64,000 nt of DNA from Bacillota bacterium (GCA_023392515.1 JAEVYX010000111.1:1-64000), one strand, 5' to 3'. Counted from the stretch's first letter, positions 24,009 through 33,823 are shown. The notes: generated from the sequence alone by a model not told the origin. Translations and numbers: made by a program.

Positions 24009-24716
24009 TTATATGTGCAAACGCTTTTTCAATTCCTCCTGCAGGGGCTTGTGGGAATGAACGAGATAGAGCATAAAAGCAATAAAGCCGCATGGGAGCA
24101 TAACAAAGGGGGACCAAGTAACCTGAAGCATCAGGAACATCTGGCTGGAGACAAGAAGTTCTACCGCCAAGGACAGTAAAGCTATCAGCACCAGAATGGT
24201 TGCCGGAATTGCCAGTCCCTTTAATAGCTGCTGCCGAATGCTTGCGGCAACACCCAGTGTCATCAAGATCGCCAAAAGGAGCACTGGCAGCACCACAGGC
24301 ATAAACCAACCTGCCGCCGGCGAAAGCGTTTCAACCAGCAATAAATACCCCATAAGAGAGAAACCGTCTATGGCGATAGTAACATAAAGGCGGTGTTTTT
24401 TTACCATAATGGGTACTGCCGTCGCCACCCAGAATAAAAACAGCGCTCCAATGGGGTAAAGCGACCAGGAAATCTTCCCCCCGAACAGCAAGTCAACTAT
24501 CAGGCAAATGGCTGAAGGAAATAATAATGCCATGCTGATCAGCCCCAAAAGATACCGCCTGTCCAATTGCAGGTTCTGTTCCGGCGACCTGACGGGATAT
24601 GGTTTGGGGGTTCGCGGATCATAGGGCTGCAAGGGGTTTTGAACCACCGCCTGGCATAAAGGACACCTTTCCAACGCCGGATCCAACTGAACGCCGCAGT
24701 TCACACAATACGACAT
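24009..24716 (-). CDS. DUF6320 zinc-ribbon membrane protein
   Basis: The 235-residue protein has an N-terminal zinc ribbon (Cys4-x2-Cys7 and Cys18-x2-Cys21) followed by about six hydrophobic segments between residues 55 and 225. The layout matches what I recall of DUF6320 proteins, which have no known function. It begins four bases after the stop of the acyltransferase gene, so the two are co-transcribed. In clostridia such proteins tend, as I recall, to sit with acyltransferase and alpha/beta-hydrolase genes like those here, which hints at a joint role in making or moving an acylated molecule. Confidence 0.75.
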   Translation of the reverse strand: MSYCVNCGVQLDPALERCPLCQAVVQNPLQPYDPRTPKPYPVRSPEQNLQLDRRYLLGLISMALLFPSAICLIVDLLFGGKISWSLYPIGALFLFWVATAVPIMVKKHRLYVTIAIDGFSLMGYLLLVETLSPAAGWFMPVVLPVLLLAILMTLGVAASIRQQLLKGLAIPATILVLIALLSLAVELLVSSQMFLMLQVTWSPFVMLPCGFIAFMLYLVHSHKPLQEELKKRLHI

Positions 24717-24720
24717 GTTC

Positions 24721-26007
24721 TCACTCCTGATTGCTCTGCACGGTAATGGGGATGCCCGCCTTTACAAGAAACCTGAGCACTTCCCTCTCCAGGGTAGATT
24801 CACGGATATTTCTTGTAAACATCAGCGTCATTTCCCCTTGAAAGCTTAATGCTGCGCAATTACAACGTGCTGCTGCAGCCGCGCCAAGCATGAGTTCAAA
24901 ATGCTCCGTTTGAGACGCCATCTCCTGTGGAAGCTTTATTTCACCGATATTGGTTAAGGTCGCGGTTACACCACTTTCTCCCACGCGTTTGAAAACACCG
25001 TTGATTACTATATTCTTCAGGAAAAGAGGGCAAAGGCGGATGAGAATGTTCCTTTCTGAAGCCACATTGGTCGCAATGCCCGCCATTAGAAATTTTCCAT
25101 TCAGGAAATGCTTCATAAACGTATGGGTTTGATTCAGCACCTCTAAAAAGGAGTAGTCTCCATACCTGGGATCAATGCCGGGATTTACGAAAAAGGAGAA
25201 ATTGCGCAGCGTTTGGGTTTTAAAGTATTTGCGCATATTGACCGGCACAGATACTCGAATAGGCAGCTTTTTATCCCGCTTTCCTTCCTGCTGTACCTGG
25301 TAAGATGTAAAAATCATCACTGCAACCAGATATTCCGTGATAGTAACGCCCAGTTCTTTCGCGACTTTATGCAGCGCGGCCACCGGCATACGGGCCGCCA
25401 AAACATGAAGGGTATGAGGCACCTCCCGTGTAGCCGGCAGGTGATAAGCACCGCCTTCCTCCCTTTTCATCCTGGCGCCGCCGCGTGGCAGGCGCCCATA
25501 AGCGTCCTCTGTTTCTTCTTTCACGGGAGGCTGTGCGATATCCAGTATGCCGTCTGTGCTGGGAACATCAATCCCCCGCCTGCGCAGATACTGGGCTGCT
25601 AGCGTTTTTAAAAACGTAACGCCACCCGTACCGTCTGATATGGCATGGAAAACTTCCAGGGAAATACGGCACTGGTAATATAATACCCTGAAAAGATATC
25701 CGCCATTTTCATTATGGCGCATATGCATGCATGGATGCCCTTCATCCTTTAGGATGGAGAATGGAGAATTGTTCTCTTCCAGATAATACCAAAATATTCC
25801 TTTTCGAATGCGAACGGCAAAAGAGGGAAACCTGGGAAGGATATCGTTTACCGCCTGCTGCAAAGATACGGGATCGATTGGATCTTTCAGCACAATGGAT
25901 ACACGAAACAGGCTTGTCCAACGGGAAGTCTTGATTGCAGGATATAGCTTTCCCGCGTTGTCCAAGCGAAACCAGTGCTTTTTTTCCGTTTCCTTTTGCA
26001 ATGCCAT
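24721..26007 (-). CDS. Condensation-domain-like acyltransferase (alcohol acetyltransferase family)
   Basis: The 428-residue protein belongs to the chloramphenicol-acetyltransferase/condensation-domain superfamily: the H-x-x-x-D-G active-site motif is HAISDG near residue 135, and a late LTNIGEI segment corresponds to the DFG-like structural motif. Relatives use an acyl-CoA or acyl-carrier donor to acylate an alcohol or amine; the acceptor is unknown. I place the start at the ATG at 26007, six bases after AAAGGA. An extended -10 promoter at 26042-26050 rules out the upstream ATG codons. It is followed by the DUF6320 gene and is divergent from an esterase. Confidence 0.8.
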   Translation of the reverse strand: MALQKETEKKHWFRLDNAGKLYPAIKTSRWTSLFRVSIVLKDPIDPVSLQQAVNDILPRFPSFAVRIRKGIFWYYLEENNSPFSILKDEGHPCMHMRHNENGGYLFRVLYYQCRISLEVFHAISDGTGGVTFLKTLAAQYLRRRGIDVPSTDGILDIAQPPVKEETEDAYGRLPRGGARMKREEGGAYHLPATREVPHTLHVLAARMPVAALHKVAKELGVTITEYLVAVMIFTSYQVQQEGKRDKKLPIRVSVPVNMRKYFKTQTLRNFSFFVNPGIDPRYGDYSFLEVLNQTHTFMKHFLNGKFLMAGIATNVASERNILIRLCPLFLKNIVINGVFKRVGESGVTATLTNIGEIKLPQEMASQTEHFELMLGAAAAARCNCAALSFQGEMTLMFTRNIRESTLEREVLRFLVKAGIPITVQSNQE

Positions 26008-26041
26008 ACCTTTTCCTTTCTTCACCAGTTCACACGCCATG

Positions 26042-26070
26042 ATTATAACACGTCTATAGCGATTGGGAAA
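26042..26070 (-). promoter_or_regulatory. Promoter for the acyltransferase-DUF6320 operon
   Basis: On the minus strand an extended -10, TGTTATAAT, has a full consensus hexamer; a weak TTTCCC lies 17 bases upstream. The leader before the ATG at 26007 is about 27 bases. Confidence 0.7.
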
Positions 26071-26093
26071 GCGGCTTGCAAATGAAATAATTC

Positions 26094-26123
26094 TTGACCG
26101 ATTCAATCGTGTGGAGGTATGCT
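26094..26123 (+). promoter_or_regulatory. Promoter for the alpha/beta hydrolase gene
   Basis: TTGACC and TATGCT are separated by 18 bases. It is back-to-back with the promoter at 26042-26070, so one regulator could act on both. Confidence 0.65.
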
Positions 26124-26166
26124 AAGTTAGGTATTTGAATTCTTCAGAATATAGGAGGTGATGCTT

Positions 26167-27093
26167 TTGCCATCCTGGAAAAGTCAAGTGCTCCTGGGCA
26201 CTTTGCGTGCCAACCGCTTTTGGACAGAACGGATCAGCCTTGGCATGATGCATGCCGATGCGCCGCCGGATCAGGTTGCACGTATGCCTATGCTGGGGAC
26301 GAAAGGAACACCTCTTAATATCGGAAGCATACCTGCCATTCTTGTAAGCCCGAGTCAAGTTGCGGATTCATCCTTTATCATCTTGCACATGCATGGCGGC
26401 GCATATGTGTCCGGCGGGTTATTGCAAGCGAGGGTGCTGGCCAGCCATATTGCGGCTGCCAGCGGCATAAAGGTCATTACATTTGCCTACCGTCTTGCCC
26501 CTCAGCATCCCTATCCCGCTCAGTTGGAAGACGCACAGGCGGTTTATGCGTATCTTCTTTCTGAAGGATACAACCCACGGCGCATTGCCTTTACCGGAGA
26601 AAGCGCCGGAGGAAATCTTGCCTTGGCCTTGGCCTTGAAAATGAAAGCGGACGGCATGCAGCTTCCGGCTGGCATTTTGCTTCTATCACCTTGGGGTGAT
26701 CCTTTGCAAACGGGAGAAAGCTATCGTACCCTTGAAAATGAGGACCCCACACTGGACCGAGAGACTTTGATGACCTCTGCTTTGCAATTTGCAGGAGGAG
26801 ACAGGGAACTGTTAAGCACGCCGATGCTTTCCCCTATCCATGCGGATTTTCGGGGATTCCCGCCGGTGCAAATCCATGTGGGAACCAAGGAACTGTTGCT
26901 CAGCGACGCGGAAACGCTTGCCGCTGCATTTAAGCGGGACGAGGTACCGGTTTCACTTTTGCGTTGGGAAGGCATGTGTCACGTATTCCAGGTTTTCGGC
27001 TTTCAGGAAAGCCGCCTGTCCATAAAAGCTGCCGGATGCTTCCTTCGTCAATTGCTTATTTCAGAAAAGGCACCAGAAACGCTCCTTTGCTAG
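26167..27093 (+). CDS. Alpha/beta hydrolase, hormone-sensitive-lipase-type esterase
   Basis: This protein of about 308 residues has the HSL-family oxyanion motif HMHGGAYVSGG, the nucleophile elbow GESAGG, an Asp-containing segment (GTKELLLSDAE) and a late His in GMCHVFQ, giving a Ser-Asp-His triad. Such enzymes hydrolyse short- to medium-chain esters. A very strong AGGAGGTGAT sits too close to the ATG at 26161 and overlaps the GTG at 26158, but lies eight bases before the TTG at 26167, so I take the TTG as start. Divergent from the acyltransferase, it may remove the acyl group that enzyme adds; this is inference from gene order. Confidence 0.85.
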   Translation: MPSWKSQVLLGTLRANRFWTERISLGMMHADAPPDQVARMPMLGTKGTPLNIGSIPAILVSPSQVADSSFIILHMHGGAYVSGGLLQARVLASHIAAASGIKVITFAYRLAPQHPYPAQLEDAQAVYAYLLSEGYNPRRIAFTGESAGGNLALALALKMKADGMQLPAGILLLSPWGDPLQTGESYRTLENEDPTLDRETLMTSALQFAGGDRELLSTPMLSPIHADFRGFPPVQIHVGTKELLLSDAETLAAAFKRDEVPVSLLRWEGMCHVFQVFGFQESRLSIKAAGCFLRQLLISEKAPETLLC

Positions 27094-27100
27094 TCAAATG

Positions 27101-27137
27101 AAATGCCGCAGCTTTCTCATAGAAGCCGCGGCATTTC
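27101..27137. terminator. Terminator between the esterase and tcdA
   Basis: AAATGCCGC-GCTT pairs with AAGC-GCGGCATTT around an eight-base loop, symmetrical for both directions. Confidence 0.85.
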
Positions 27138-27167
27138 CATTCAGCACTTTATTCAATAAGCAAGGGA

Positions 27168-27923
27168 TTACCTCACGCCGCACAAGTCCTTGATGACTTC
27201 CCCGGCCAGTATGAGGCCTGCCACAGATGGTACAAATGATATACTGCCCGGTATCTGCCTTCTAACTGTGCAGGAGCGCTTGGTTTCCGGCGGACAGACA
27301 CAATGATGCTTGCAGCTGAGTTCTTCTGTTTCCATAGGTTCTCTGGCAGGCTCCTTAGAATAGACCACCTTGAGGGAGTAAATCCCCCGCTTTCGAAGCT
27401 CGGTGCGCATAACTTTTGCCAATGGGCAAACCGAGGTTTTCGAGATATCCGCTACCTCAAAACGGGTGGGATCCAGCTTGTTTCCCGCACCCATGCAGCT
27501 GATGATCGGAACTCCTGCTTCTCTCGCCTTTTCCACCAGTTTCAGTTTTGCAGAAACGGTATCAATGGCATCCACCACATAATCGTACTCCGACAGGTCG
27601 AAATCATCTGCATGATCCGCCGTATAAAACACAGGAAAATCTTTCCCCTGGATTTTGGGGTTAATCTCCTGCATGCGCTGCCTCATCACATCCACCTTTT
27701 GCTTGCCTATCGTTTTCATGGTAGCGATAAGCTGGCGGTTGATATTAGTCAGGCAGACCCTGTCATCGTCAACCAAATCAATAGAGCCAATGCCGCTTCG
27801 TGCAAGAGCCTCCACGCAGTATGAGCCCACGCCGCCGATTCCAAATACCGCTATGCGAGCTTTTGAAAGCTTGCCCATAGCGTCATTCCCCAAAAGCAGT
27901 TCTGTCCTTGAAAATGCGTTCAA
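27168..27923 (-). CDS. tcdA: tRNA threonylcarbamoyladenosine dehydratase
   Basis: The 251-residue protein is an E1-like ThiF/MoeB-fold enzyme. The N-terminus has FSRTELLLG, then the ATP site FGIGGVGSY, the arginine-rich DDD-R-CLTNINRQ segment, VVDAIDT, and a VCPLAKVMRTELRK region that is diagnostic for TcdA (CsdL). TcdA uses ATP to cyclise t6A37 of ANN-decoding tRNAs to ct6A. The start is a TTG that overlaps the stop of the HD-domain gene (TTGA); no ATG is nearer. Four Cys in the KHHCVCPP/KRSC region are shared with clostridial relatives and are probably not catalytic. Confidence 0.9.
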   Translation of the reverse strand: MNAFSRTELLLGNDAMGKLSKARIAVFGIGGVGSYCVEALARSGIGSIDLVDDDRVCLTNINRQLIATMKTIGKQKVDVMRQRMQEINPKIQGKDFPVFYTADHADDFDLSEYDYVVDAIDTVSAKLKLVEKAREAGVPIISCMGAGNKLDPTRFEVADISKTSVCPLAKVMRTELRKRGIYSLKVVYSKEPAREPMETEELSCKHHCVCPPETKRSCTVRRQIPGSISFVPSVAGLILAGEVIKDLCGVR

Positions 27924-28522
27924 TGATTTTCACCGTTATTTTGCAGAATAGCATCCATTTTTACCTGAATATCAGCCTCGTCCACCCGCATGGCCATAAT
28001 CGTCTTTTCGATCAATTCTTCCAGCGTCCATCCCAGCATTTCTGCGCCCTGATTGATTACCTGGCGTGAGCAACCGGCCGCAAAGGCAAGCGTTTTAAAC
28101 TTTTTCATGACGGATTTCACTTCCATATCCTGCACGGATTTGGAAGGCCGCATTCTGGCAACCGCGCCAATCAGCCCGGTCAACTCATCTATAGCAAAGA
28201 GGACTTTCTCCATCTCATGCTCGGGCTTTACATCTACCGCAAGTCCATAACCATGGCTGGCCGTGGCATGGATAATTTGCTCATCCAAGTCCTCTTTCAT
28301 CATGATTTCCTGGCTTTTTATGCAATGTTCTTCCGGATACAACTCAAAATCCAGGTCATGCAAAAGTCCCACGATACTCCAGAATTCCTTCTCTTCCTCA
28401 TATCCCAGCGTTTGGGCAAGCGCCTTCATGACGCCTGATACCACCAAGGCATGCTGCAGATGGAACGGTTCTTTGTTATAACTGGTAAGCAAATTCCAGG
28501 CCTGTTCATAGGTAGGGCGCAT
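27920..28522 (-). CDS. HD-domain (HDIG-type) hydrolase
   Basis: The 200-residue protein has the HD metal-site pattern: His in LQHALVV, HD in GLLHDLD, and a later HATASHGYG with more histidines. The family hydrolyses phosphate esters, commonly of nucleotides, and small stand-alone HDIG proteins like this one are widespread in clostridia with no defined substrate. An AGGAGG site precedes the ATG. It is translationally coupled to tcdA, which may reflect shared expression rather than shared pathway. Confidence 0.85.
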   Translation of the reverse strand: MRPTYEQAWNLLTSYNKEPFHLQHALVVSGVMKALAQTLGYEEEKEFWSIVGLLHDLDFELYPEEHCIKSQEIMMKEDLDEQIIHATASHGYGLAVDVKPEHEMEKVLFAIDELTGLIGAVARMRPSKSVQDMEVKSVMKKFKTLAFAAGCSRQVINQGAEMLGWTLEELIEKTIMAMRVDEADIQVKMDAILQNNGENH

Positions 28523-28596
28523 ATGGTTCTTCCTCCTGTATTACCCTGGCCGCCTAAAAGCGCCGGGACAAAACATTATCATTGTACAGTATATAC

Positions 28597-28626
28597 AAAA
28601 ACCCCTCTTTGGGAAAGGGGTTTTGG
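28597..28626 (-). terminator. Terminator after phoR
   Basis: On the minus strand AAAACCCCTTT pairs with AAAGAGGGGTTTT around a short loop and ends in T residues, closing the phosphate operon. Confidence 0.85.
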
Positions 28627-28644
28627 CGTTTTATGTCTCTCCGT

Positions 28645-30036
28645 CTATTCATATAAGCTGTCTGCCCCTAAATCGCTGGGAAATTGAACAGAAAATGTAC
28701 TGCCTTCCCCAGGCCTGCTCTTCACCTGAAGGCTGCCCCCATAGTTTTGCGCAATGTGTTTGACGATAGAAAGCCCAAGGCCTGTACCGCCGGTCTGCCT
28801 GCTATGGGATTTATCTATCCGGTAAAAACGTTCAAAAATCCGGGTCAAATACTGCTCCTCCATGCCGATGCCGTCATCCTCCACAGAAAGGAACGACTCG
28901 GCCAAGTGTATGGCTACATGTCCTGTAGGCTTCCCATAGCGAATGGCGTTATCCACCAAATTGTAAATCAATTCCCATATCTCCCGGGAAGCTGCCCAAA
29001 CGTAGCCCGTGCCATCCATGGCAAGGGTAATGTTTCGGGCTTTTGCCAAGGGCTCCAACGCCTGGATCACATCTTTCGCAAGGGGCTGCAGGGCTACCCT
29101 TTCCAGTTTTTCAGGCTGCTTGCTTTCGGCTTTGCTCAAGCGCAGAATATCATTGATGATGTTCAGCAGCCTGTCACTTTCCGAAACGATACGCTGCAGG
29201 TACAGCTTCTGCTTTTCCTGGTCAGAGACCATGCCTCCTGCTAAAAGCTCGGCAAAACCCTTGATGGAAGTCAATGGGGTTTTCAATTCATGAGAGGCAT
29301 TGGCAACAAAGTCCGTACGCAATTGTTGTGTTTTACGGACTTCCTCAAAATCGTATTTTAATTTCTCGATCAGATAGCTGATATTACCTAAAATAGGCTG
29401 AACTTCTTCCTCCACATCTTTGGTATCCAGGTACAGACTCTTCTCATCCCCTCTATCCAGAAGCAAATCGTTGATGCGGATGAAAAGTTTTGTTACCCGA
29501 AGGCCAAGATAACGGGTAAACAGCGGCACCGCCGCAAGCAATATCAGGCACAAAAAAGCAAGAACCGGCACAAGGGGCTGCAAATATGTCAAAGTTGTGG
29601 CCGTAGGATAACTCAAACGCAAAATTAGTCCATCTGATACCATTTGGGCGGCATACAGCATTTGAATTCCGGTTGTGGCGCTTTTTCGGACATCCGTTCC
29701 CACTTCTCCCGCCATTGCCTGCCGAATCTCCGGCCGGTCGCCATGCGGCACCATTTCATCCGCTGCCGCCACGCTGTCGGATAACACGAGCCCTTGCGTG
29801 TCAAGTAAAGTGACTCTTAAGTTTTCATCCTCTGCGGCAATGCTCCTGGCAAGCCGGTCAAGGTCTTTCGATTCATCCTCCGACAGCATTACCCGTGCCA
29901 TATTGATAAGAACCCGAAGGTTTTTTTCCACAGTGCTGCGCTGCACTTTGGAAAATACAAGTATACAACCAGTTAAAAGCACCAGCATGATGGTAAGCGC
30001 CCCGGCATAGCACGCGATTTTTACATACCGCTTCAT
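28645..30036 (-). CDS. phoR: Phosphate-regulon sensor histidine kinase PhoR
   Basis: The 463-residue kinase has a membrane segment at about 8-29, an extracytoplasmic sensor of about 120 residues, and a second membrane segment at about 150-172. A HAMP/PAS-like linker leads to the dimerisation domain with His249 in NASHELKTP. The ATPase domain has LVDNAIRYG, DDGIGM and GTGLGLS. It is seven bases downstream of phoB and is the last gene of the pst-pho cluster, which supports the PhoR assignment. In known systems PhoR is held inactive by PstSCAB-PhoU when phosphate is plentiful and phosphorylates PhoB when it is scarce. Confidence 0.93.
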   Translation of the reverse strand: MKRYVKIACYAGALTIMLVLLTGCILVFSKVQRSTVEKNLRVLINMARVMLSEDESKDLDRLARSIAAEDENLRVTLLDTQGLVLSDSVAAADEMVPHGDRPEIRQAMAGEVGTDVRKSATTGIQMLYAAQMVSDGLILRLSYPTATTLTYLQPLVPVLAFLCLILLAAVPLFTRYLGLRVTKLFIRINDLLLDRGDEKSLYLDTKDVEEEVQPILGNISYLIEKLKYDFEEVRKTQQLRTDFVANASHELKTPLTSIKGFAELLAGGMVSDQEKQKLYLQRIVSESDRLLNIINDILRLSKAESKQPEKLERVALQPLAKDVIQALEPLAKARNITLAMDGTGYVWAASREIWELIYNLVDNAIRYGKPTGHVAIHLAESFLSVEDDGIGMEEQYLTRIFERFYRIDKSHSRQTGGTGLGLSIVKHIAQNYGGSLQVKSRPGEGSTFSVQFPSDLGADSLYE

Positions 30037-30043
30037 GCCCTTT

Positions 30044-30727
30044 TCAATCCTTCTTCATCCGGTAGCCGTAGCCGCGGACTGTTTCAATATATCGGGGATT
30101 ATCCGCACTGTCTCCCAGCTTCATGCGCAGGGAACGCACGTGAAAATCCACCGTACGGGTGGTTTCCCCACTGAAATCGTACCCCCATACATTCTCCAAA
30201 AGCCGGTCACGACTCACCACAAAGCCGGCATGGCGGCAAAGGTATTCCAGCAGTTCCAGCTCTTGATGCGTCAGTTTGATGGGCAGGTTGTCTTTTTTTA
30301 CTTCTTTTTTGTCAAAATCCATGGTCAGGTCTTTCAGGCGGATAACGCTTCCCCCATCCTCCATGCGGCGAAGCGCCGTCTTAACCCGGGCCTGCAATTC
30401 CAATACGCCAAAGGGTTTGGTGATATAATCCTCCGCGCCCATTTCCAGACCCCGCACCTTGTCCAATTCTTCGCCCTTGGCCGACAGGATAATCACCGGC
30501 ACATTAGCCGTCTCCGCCGTTTCCTTCCATGTTTTCAAAATGGACCAGCCATCCTTGCCGGGCAGCATGATATCCAAAAGCAGTAGTTGCGGCGCTTCCT
30601 GCCGAATCTTATCCCACAGTTTGTCCGCATCAGTCATGAGCTGGGCCTCATGACCTGCAGCGCCCAACGTCGCGGCAATCAATTCACCGATATTTTCATC
30701 ATCTTCCACGATATATATTTTAGCCAT
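30044..30727 (-). CDS. phoB: Phosphate-regulon response regulator PhoB
   Basis: At 227 residues it has a receiver (YIVEDDENI; Asp52 in LLDIMLPGKDG; Lys in TKPFG) and an OmpR-class winged helix (LTHQELELLEYL; RGYGYRMKK at the end). It sits between phoU and phoR, with gaps of 11 and 7 bases. It would bind Pho boxes; two candidate sites exist before pstS and pstC. The winged helix carries the TVDFHVRSLRMKLGD segment typical of this class. Confidence 0.94.
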   Translation of the reverse strand: MAKIYIVEDDENIGELIAATLGAAGHEAQLMTDADKLWDKIRQEAPQLLLLDIMLPGKDGWSILKTWKETAETANVPVIILSAKGEELDKVRGLEMGAEDYITKPFGVLELQARVKTALRRMEDGGSVIRLKDLTMDFDKKEVKKDNLPIKLTHQELELLEYLCRHAGFVVSRDRLLENVWGYDFSGETTRTVDFHVRSLRMKLGDSADNPRYIETVRGYGYRMKKD

Positions 30728-30738
30728 TGCCTTCTCCT

Positions 30739-31395
30739 TTACAGAATTTTTCTATTTTTGTGTTCTCCGGTCATGGCAAAGATTACCCACTCGGCAATGT
30801 TTTGAGCATGGTCTCCAATGCGCTCCAGATATTTTGCAATCATCAGCTCATCCATCTTCTGGCTGGAACAGGTCGGGTCTTTTGCAATATCATCCGCAAG
30901 GTCCTTACGCACCTGCATGAAAAGACGGTCTATCTCGTCATCTGACTGGATCACCGCCTCAGCCAGCATTTTGTCTCCCGACTGAAACGCATGGATCGCC
31001 TCATTTACCATAATAACACATTTTTCCGCCATCGTGTAGAGTTGAGCCGGCCTGGCGTTGGGTTTTTCCCCCAAATGCAAGACTATTTCTGCAATATCCG
31101 CCCCTTGGTCACATATGCGTTCCATGTCTGTAATCATTTTGAGCGCCGTGGAGATGGTTCGGAGGTCTTTGGCCACAGGCTGCTCCGACAAAAGAATCAA
31201 GAGGGACTTTCGCTCGATGGACAATTCCAGTTCATCGGCAATATGGTCGTTTTCATAAACCTTTCGTGCAAGTGCCTGGCTGCCCGTGCGCAAGGCCTCC
31301 ATGGCGTTGGACAGGGTATCTTCAATGAAAAGGCTCATTTGCTTAAGTTCTTCATTCAATTCCCACATTTCCCGTTCAAACTTATTGCGCATCAT
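30739..31395 (-). CDS. phoU: Phosphate-signalling protein PhoU
   Basis: The 218 residues make two repeated three-helix PhoU units. The metal-binding E/D-x-x-x-D motifs appear as [14 protein letters not shown] in the first half and [13 protein letters not shown] in the second. PhoU links the transporter PstSCAB to PhoR and limits phosphate uptake. The start overlaps the pstB stop by four bases, so translation is coupled to the transporter. Confidence 0.96.
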   Translation of the reverse strand: MMRNKFEREMWELNEELKQMSLFIEDTLSNAMEALRTGSQALARKVYENDHIADELELSIERKSLLILLSEQPVAKDLRTISTALKMITDMERICDQGADIAEIVLHLGEKPNARPAQLYTMAEKCVIMVNEAIHAFQSGDKMLAEAVIQSDDEIDRLFMQVRKDLADDIAKDPTCSSQKMDELMIAKYLERIGDHAQNIAEWVIFAMTGEHKNRKIL

Positions 31396-32138
31396 CCGAA
31401 CCTCCCTGTAATATAGTCTTCTGTCTTCTGTTTTTGCGGATGAGAGAACAGGGTCAGCGTATCGTCAAACTCCACCATTTCACCGTGGAGAAAGAATGCC
31501 GTCCGGTCGGATATGCGCGCAGCCTGCTGCATGTTATGCGTAACAATGACAATGGTGTATTGGGTTTTTAGTTCGTTCATCAAGTCTTCAATGCGGCTGG
31601 TGGAAATGGGGTCCAAGGCGCTGGTGGGCTCATCCATCAAAAGCACCTCCGGGGAAACTGCAAGCGCCCGCGCAATGCATACCCGCTGCTGCTGGCCGCC
31701 GGACAGGCTCATGGCGCTTTTTTTCAGGCGGTCTTTCACCTCATCCCAAATGGCGGCCTGGCGTAGGCTTTTTTCCACCGTTTCATCCAACAGGTCCTTT
31801 TTGCGGATACCGTGCGTTCTTGGTCCATAGGCGATATTGTCATATATACACATGGGAAAGGGATTCGGCTTTTGAAATACCATGCCTACCCTGCGACGCA
31901 AATCCGTTACGTTCAACTCATGATAGATATCTTGGCCATCCAGCAATGCTTTTCCTTCCACCTTGCACCCTTCCACCAAATCATTCATCCGGTTCAGAAT
32001 TTTGAGCAGGGTGGATTTTCCACAGCCTGAGGGGCCTATCAGGGCCGTGATTTCATTTTCCGCTATAGAAAAGGATACATCCTTTAATGCCTGGAAGCTT
32101 CCATAATACAGATTGATATTTTTAAGCTCGATTTTCAT
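31392..32138 (-). CDS. pstB: Phosphate ABC transporter ATPase PstB
   Basis: The 248-residue ATPase has Walker [10 protein letters not shown], the Q-loop [12 protein letters not shown] that marks PstB, signature LSGGQQQRV, Walker [12 protein letters not shown] and the H-loop VTHNMQQ. All catalytic residues are intact. It energises phosphate import through PstA and PstC. A TTG lies one codon before the ATG at 32138; I use the ATG. It overlaps the end of pstA. Confidence 0.97.
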   Translation of the reverse strand: MKIELKNINLYYGSFQALKDVSFSIAENEITALIGPSGCGKSTLLKILNRMNDLVEGCKVEGKALLDGQDIYHELNVTDLRRRVGMVFQKPNPFPMCIYDNIAYGPRTHGIRKKDLLDETVEKSLRQAAIWDEVKDRLKKSAMSLSGGQQQRVCIARALAVSPEVLLMDEPTSALDPISTSRIEDLMNELKTQYTIVIVTHNMQQAARISDRTAFFLHGEMVEFDDTLTLFSHPQKQKTEDYITGRFG

Positions 32139-32961
32139 CAAACTTTCCCGCCTTTTTACTAAAGTATTTAGTCAGCAAATTAATCGCCGTCACCAGCACC
32201 AGCAGAACCACACCGGCCACAAAGGCAACATTGCGCCCCTCCATGCCCCCATCCCGGGTGGAGATATACATGTGCACGGCCAGCGTCCGGCTGGAATCCA
32301 TCAGCGTACCCGGCATTTTTGCCACGCTGCCCAAGGTGAAGATCAGCGCCGCTGTCTCCCCTACGATGCGGCCGACGCTCAGCACCATGGCAGACAGGAT
32401 GCCTCTTGCCGCCGCAGGAATCACAATCCGCATCACTGTGCGTAATTTTCCTGCGCCCAAGCCGAAGCTGCCTTCCCGGTATAAATCAGGCACGGACAAA
32501 ATGGATTCTTCAGAGGTGCGGATGATGGTAGGCAGTACCATGATAGACACCGTCAAAATACCAGACAGAAGCGAGTAGCCCATCTTTAGTGCTGTTCCGA
32601 AAAACAGCGCGCCAAAAAGCCCGTAGATAATGGAGGGAATCCCCGCCAATGTTTCGGTAGCCAGGCGGATGATGCGTACCAGACGGCTGCCCTTTTTTGC
32701 GTATTCGCATAGGTAAATGGCACAACCCAGTCCAAGAGGCGCAGAAATCAGCAAAGACAAGGCTACCAGAATCAGCGTTGTCACAATGGCAAAGCTCATG
32801 GAGGGATTATCCGAGGAATATGGGCCAAACAGCAAATCCCAGCTTATATAAGGTACTCCACCGATAAAAATGTAGGTCACGATCCACAAAAGCACTCCTA
32901 TGGTAAGAAGGATGGCAACCCAGCACAGAATGGTCAGAATTTGCGACTTAGCTTTTCTCAC
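32122..32961 (-). CDS. pstA: Phosphate ABC transporter permease PstA
   Basis: The 279-residue permease has six hydrophobic segments and the EAA-type cytoplasmic loop ([26 protein letters not shown]), with the PstA features [18 protein letters not shown]. It starts with GTG nine bases after AAAGGAGG and overlaps pstC by 14 bases. It forms the membrane channel with PstC. Confidence 0.95.
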   Translation of the reverse strand: MRKAKSQILTILCWVAILLTIGVLLWIVTYIFIGGVPYISWDLLFGPYSSDNPSMSFAIVTTLILVALSLLISAPLGLGCAIYLCEYAKKGSRLVRIIRLATETLAGIPSIIYGLFGALFFGTALKMGYSLLSGILTVSIMVLPTIIRTSEESILSVPDLYREGSFGLGAGKLRTVMRIVIPAAARGILSAMVLSVGRIVGETAALIFTLGSVAKMPGTLMDSSRTLAVHMYISTRDGGMEGRNVAFVAGVVLLVLVTAINLLTKYFSKKAGKFDENRA

Positions 32962-33823
32962 GCCGCGCGCCTCCTTTCGTCATATATCCCAGAGAAAGAT
33001 TCAGCACAAGGATAAACACAAACAAGACAGCTCCGGTAGCAATGAGCGCATCATAATGCAGCCCGCTGGCATAGCTCATTTCCGATACGATATTTACCGT
33101 CAGTGTCCGCACGGATTTAAAAATGGAGGAGGGCAAAATGTTACTGTTTCCCGCCACCATGCCAACCGCAATGGTTTCTCCGATGGCCCGGCCCATACCC
33201 AATACCAAAGAGGTTACAATTCCCCGGCCGGCGGCAGGTACAAGCACGCGAAAAGCGGCTTCAGCATGGGTTGCTCCCAGTGCGATGGCTCCATCATAGT
33301 AGGCTGAAGGCAGCGCCCGTATGGCATTTTCGCTGACAGTGATGATAGTGGGAAGGATCATGATTGCCAGCACTATGGATGCCGCTAAAACGCTGTTTCC
33401 GTTGCCGGGAAAATGCTCCGCAATGAACGGGACAATGATCATCATCCCGAAAAATCCATAGATGATGGACGGAATCCCCGCCAGGAGCGACACACCCTGA
33501 GACAATACCCCGTAAATCCGCTTCGGGCAGAATTTCGCCAAAAAAATTGCCGAAAGAAGTCCAACGGGTACACCTAAAATGAGGGAACCTCCGGTTACAT
33601 AAAGACTGCCGATGATCATGTACAAAATTCCGAACTGCTGTGGCTGGTTATTAGGCTTCCAGGCCGTGCCGGTGAGGAATTTGATGACCCCAATTTCCCG
33701 AAGCGCAGGCCATGCGCCGCCAAAGATGAACAGGCACATGCATAGCACTGCCGCCACCGAGACAAGGGAGGAAAGGAAAAACAGTGCTTTGCTTCCTCTT
33801 TCCAGCCATACGCGCTTTTTCAT
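32948..33823 (-). CDS. pstC: Phosphate ABC transporter permease PstC
   Basis: The 291-residue permease has six hydrophobic segments, an N-terminal extracytoplasmic loop (GVIKFLTGTAWKP) typical of Pst[13 protein letters not shown] and the EAA loop ALGATHAEAAFRVLVPAAGRG. It is separated from pstS by 177 bases containing a terminator and a promoter candidate, so the SBP and the membrane parts can be made in different amounts. Confidence 0.95.
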   Translation of the reverse strand: MKKRVWLERGSKALFFLSSLVSVAAVLCMCLFIFGGAWPALREIGVIKFLTGTAWKPNNQPQQFGILYMIIGSLYVTGGSLILGVPVGLLSAIFLAKFCPKRIYGVLSQGVSLLAGIPSIIYGFFGMMIIVPFIAEHFPGNGNSVLAASIVLAIMILPTIITVSENAIRALPSAYYDGAIALGATHAEAAFRVLVPAAGRGIVTSLVLGMGRAIGETIAVGMVAGNSNILPSSIFKSVRTLTVNIVSEMSYASGLHYDALIATGAVLFVFILVLNLSLGYMTKGGARREKS

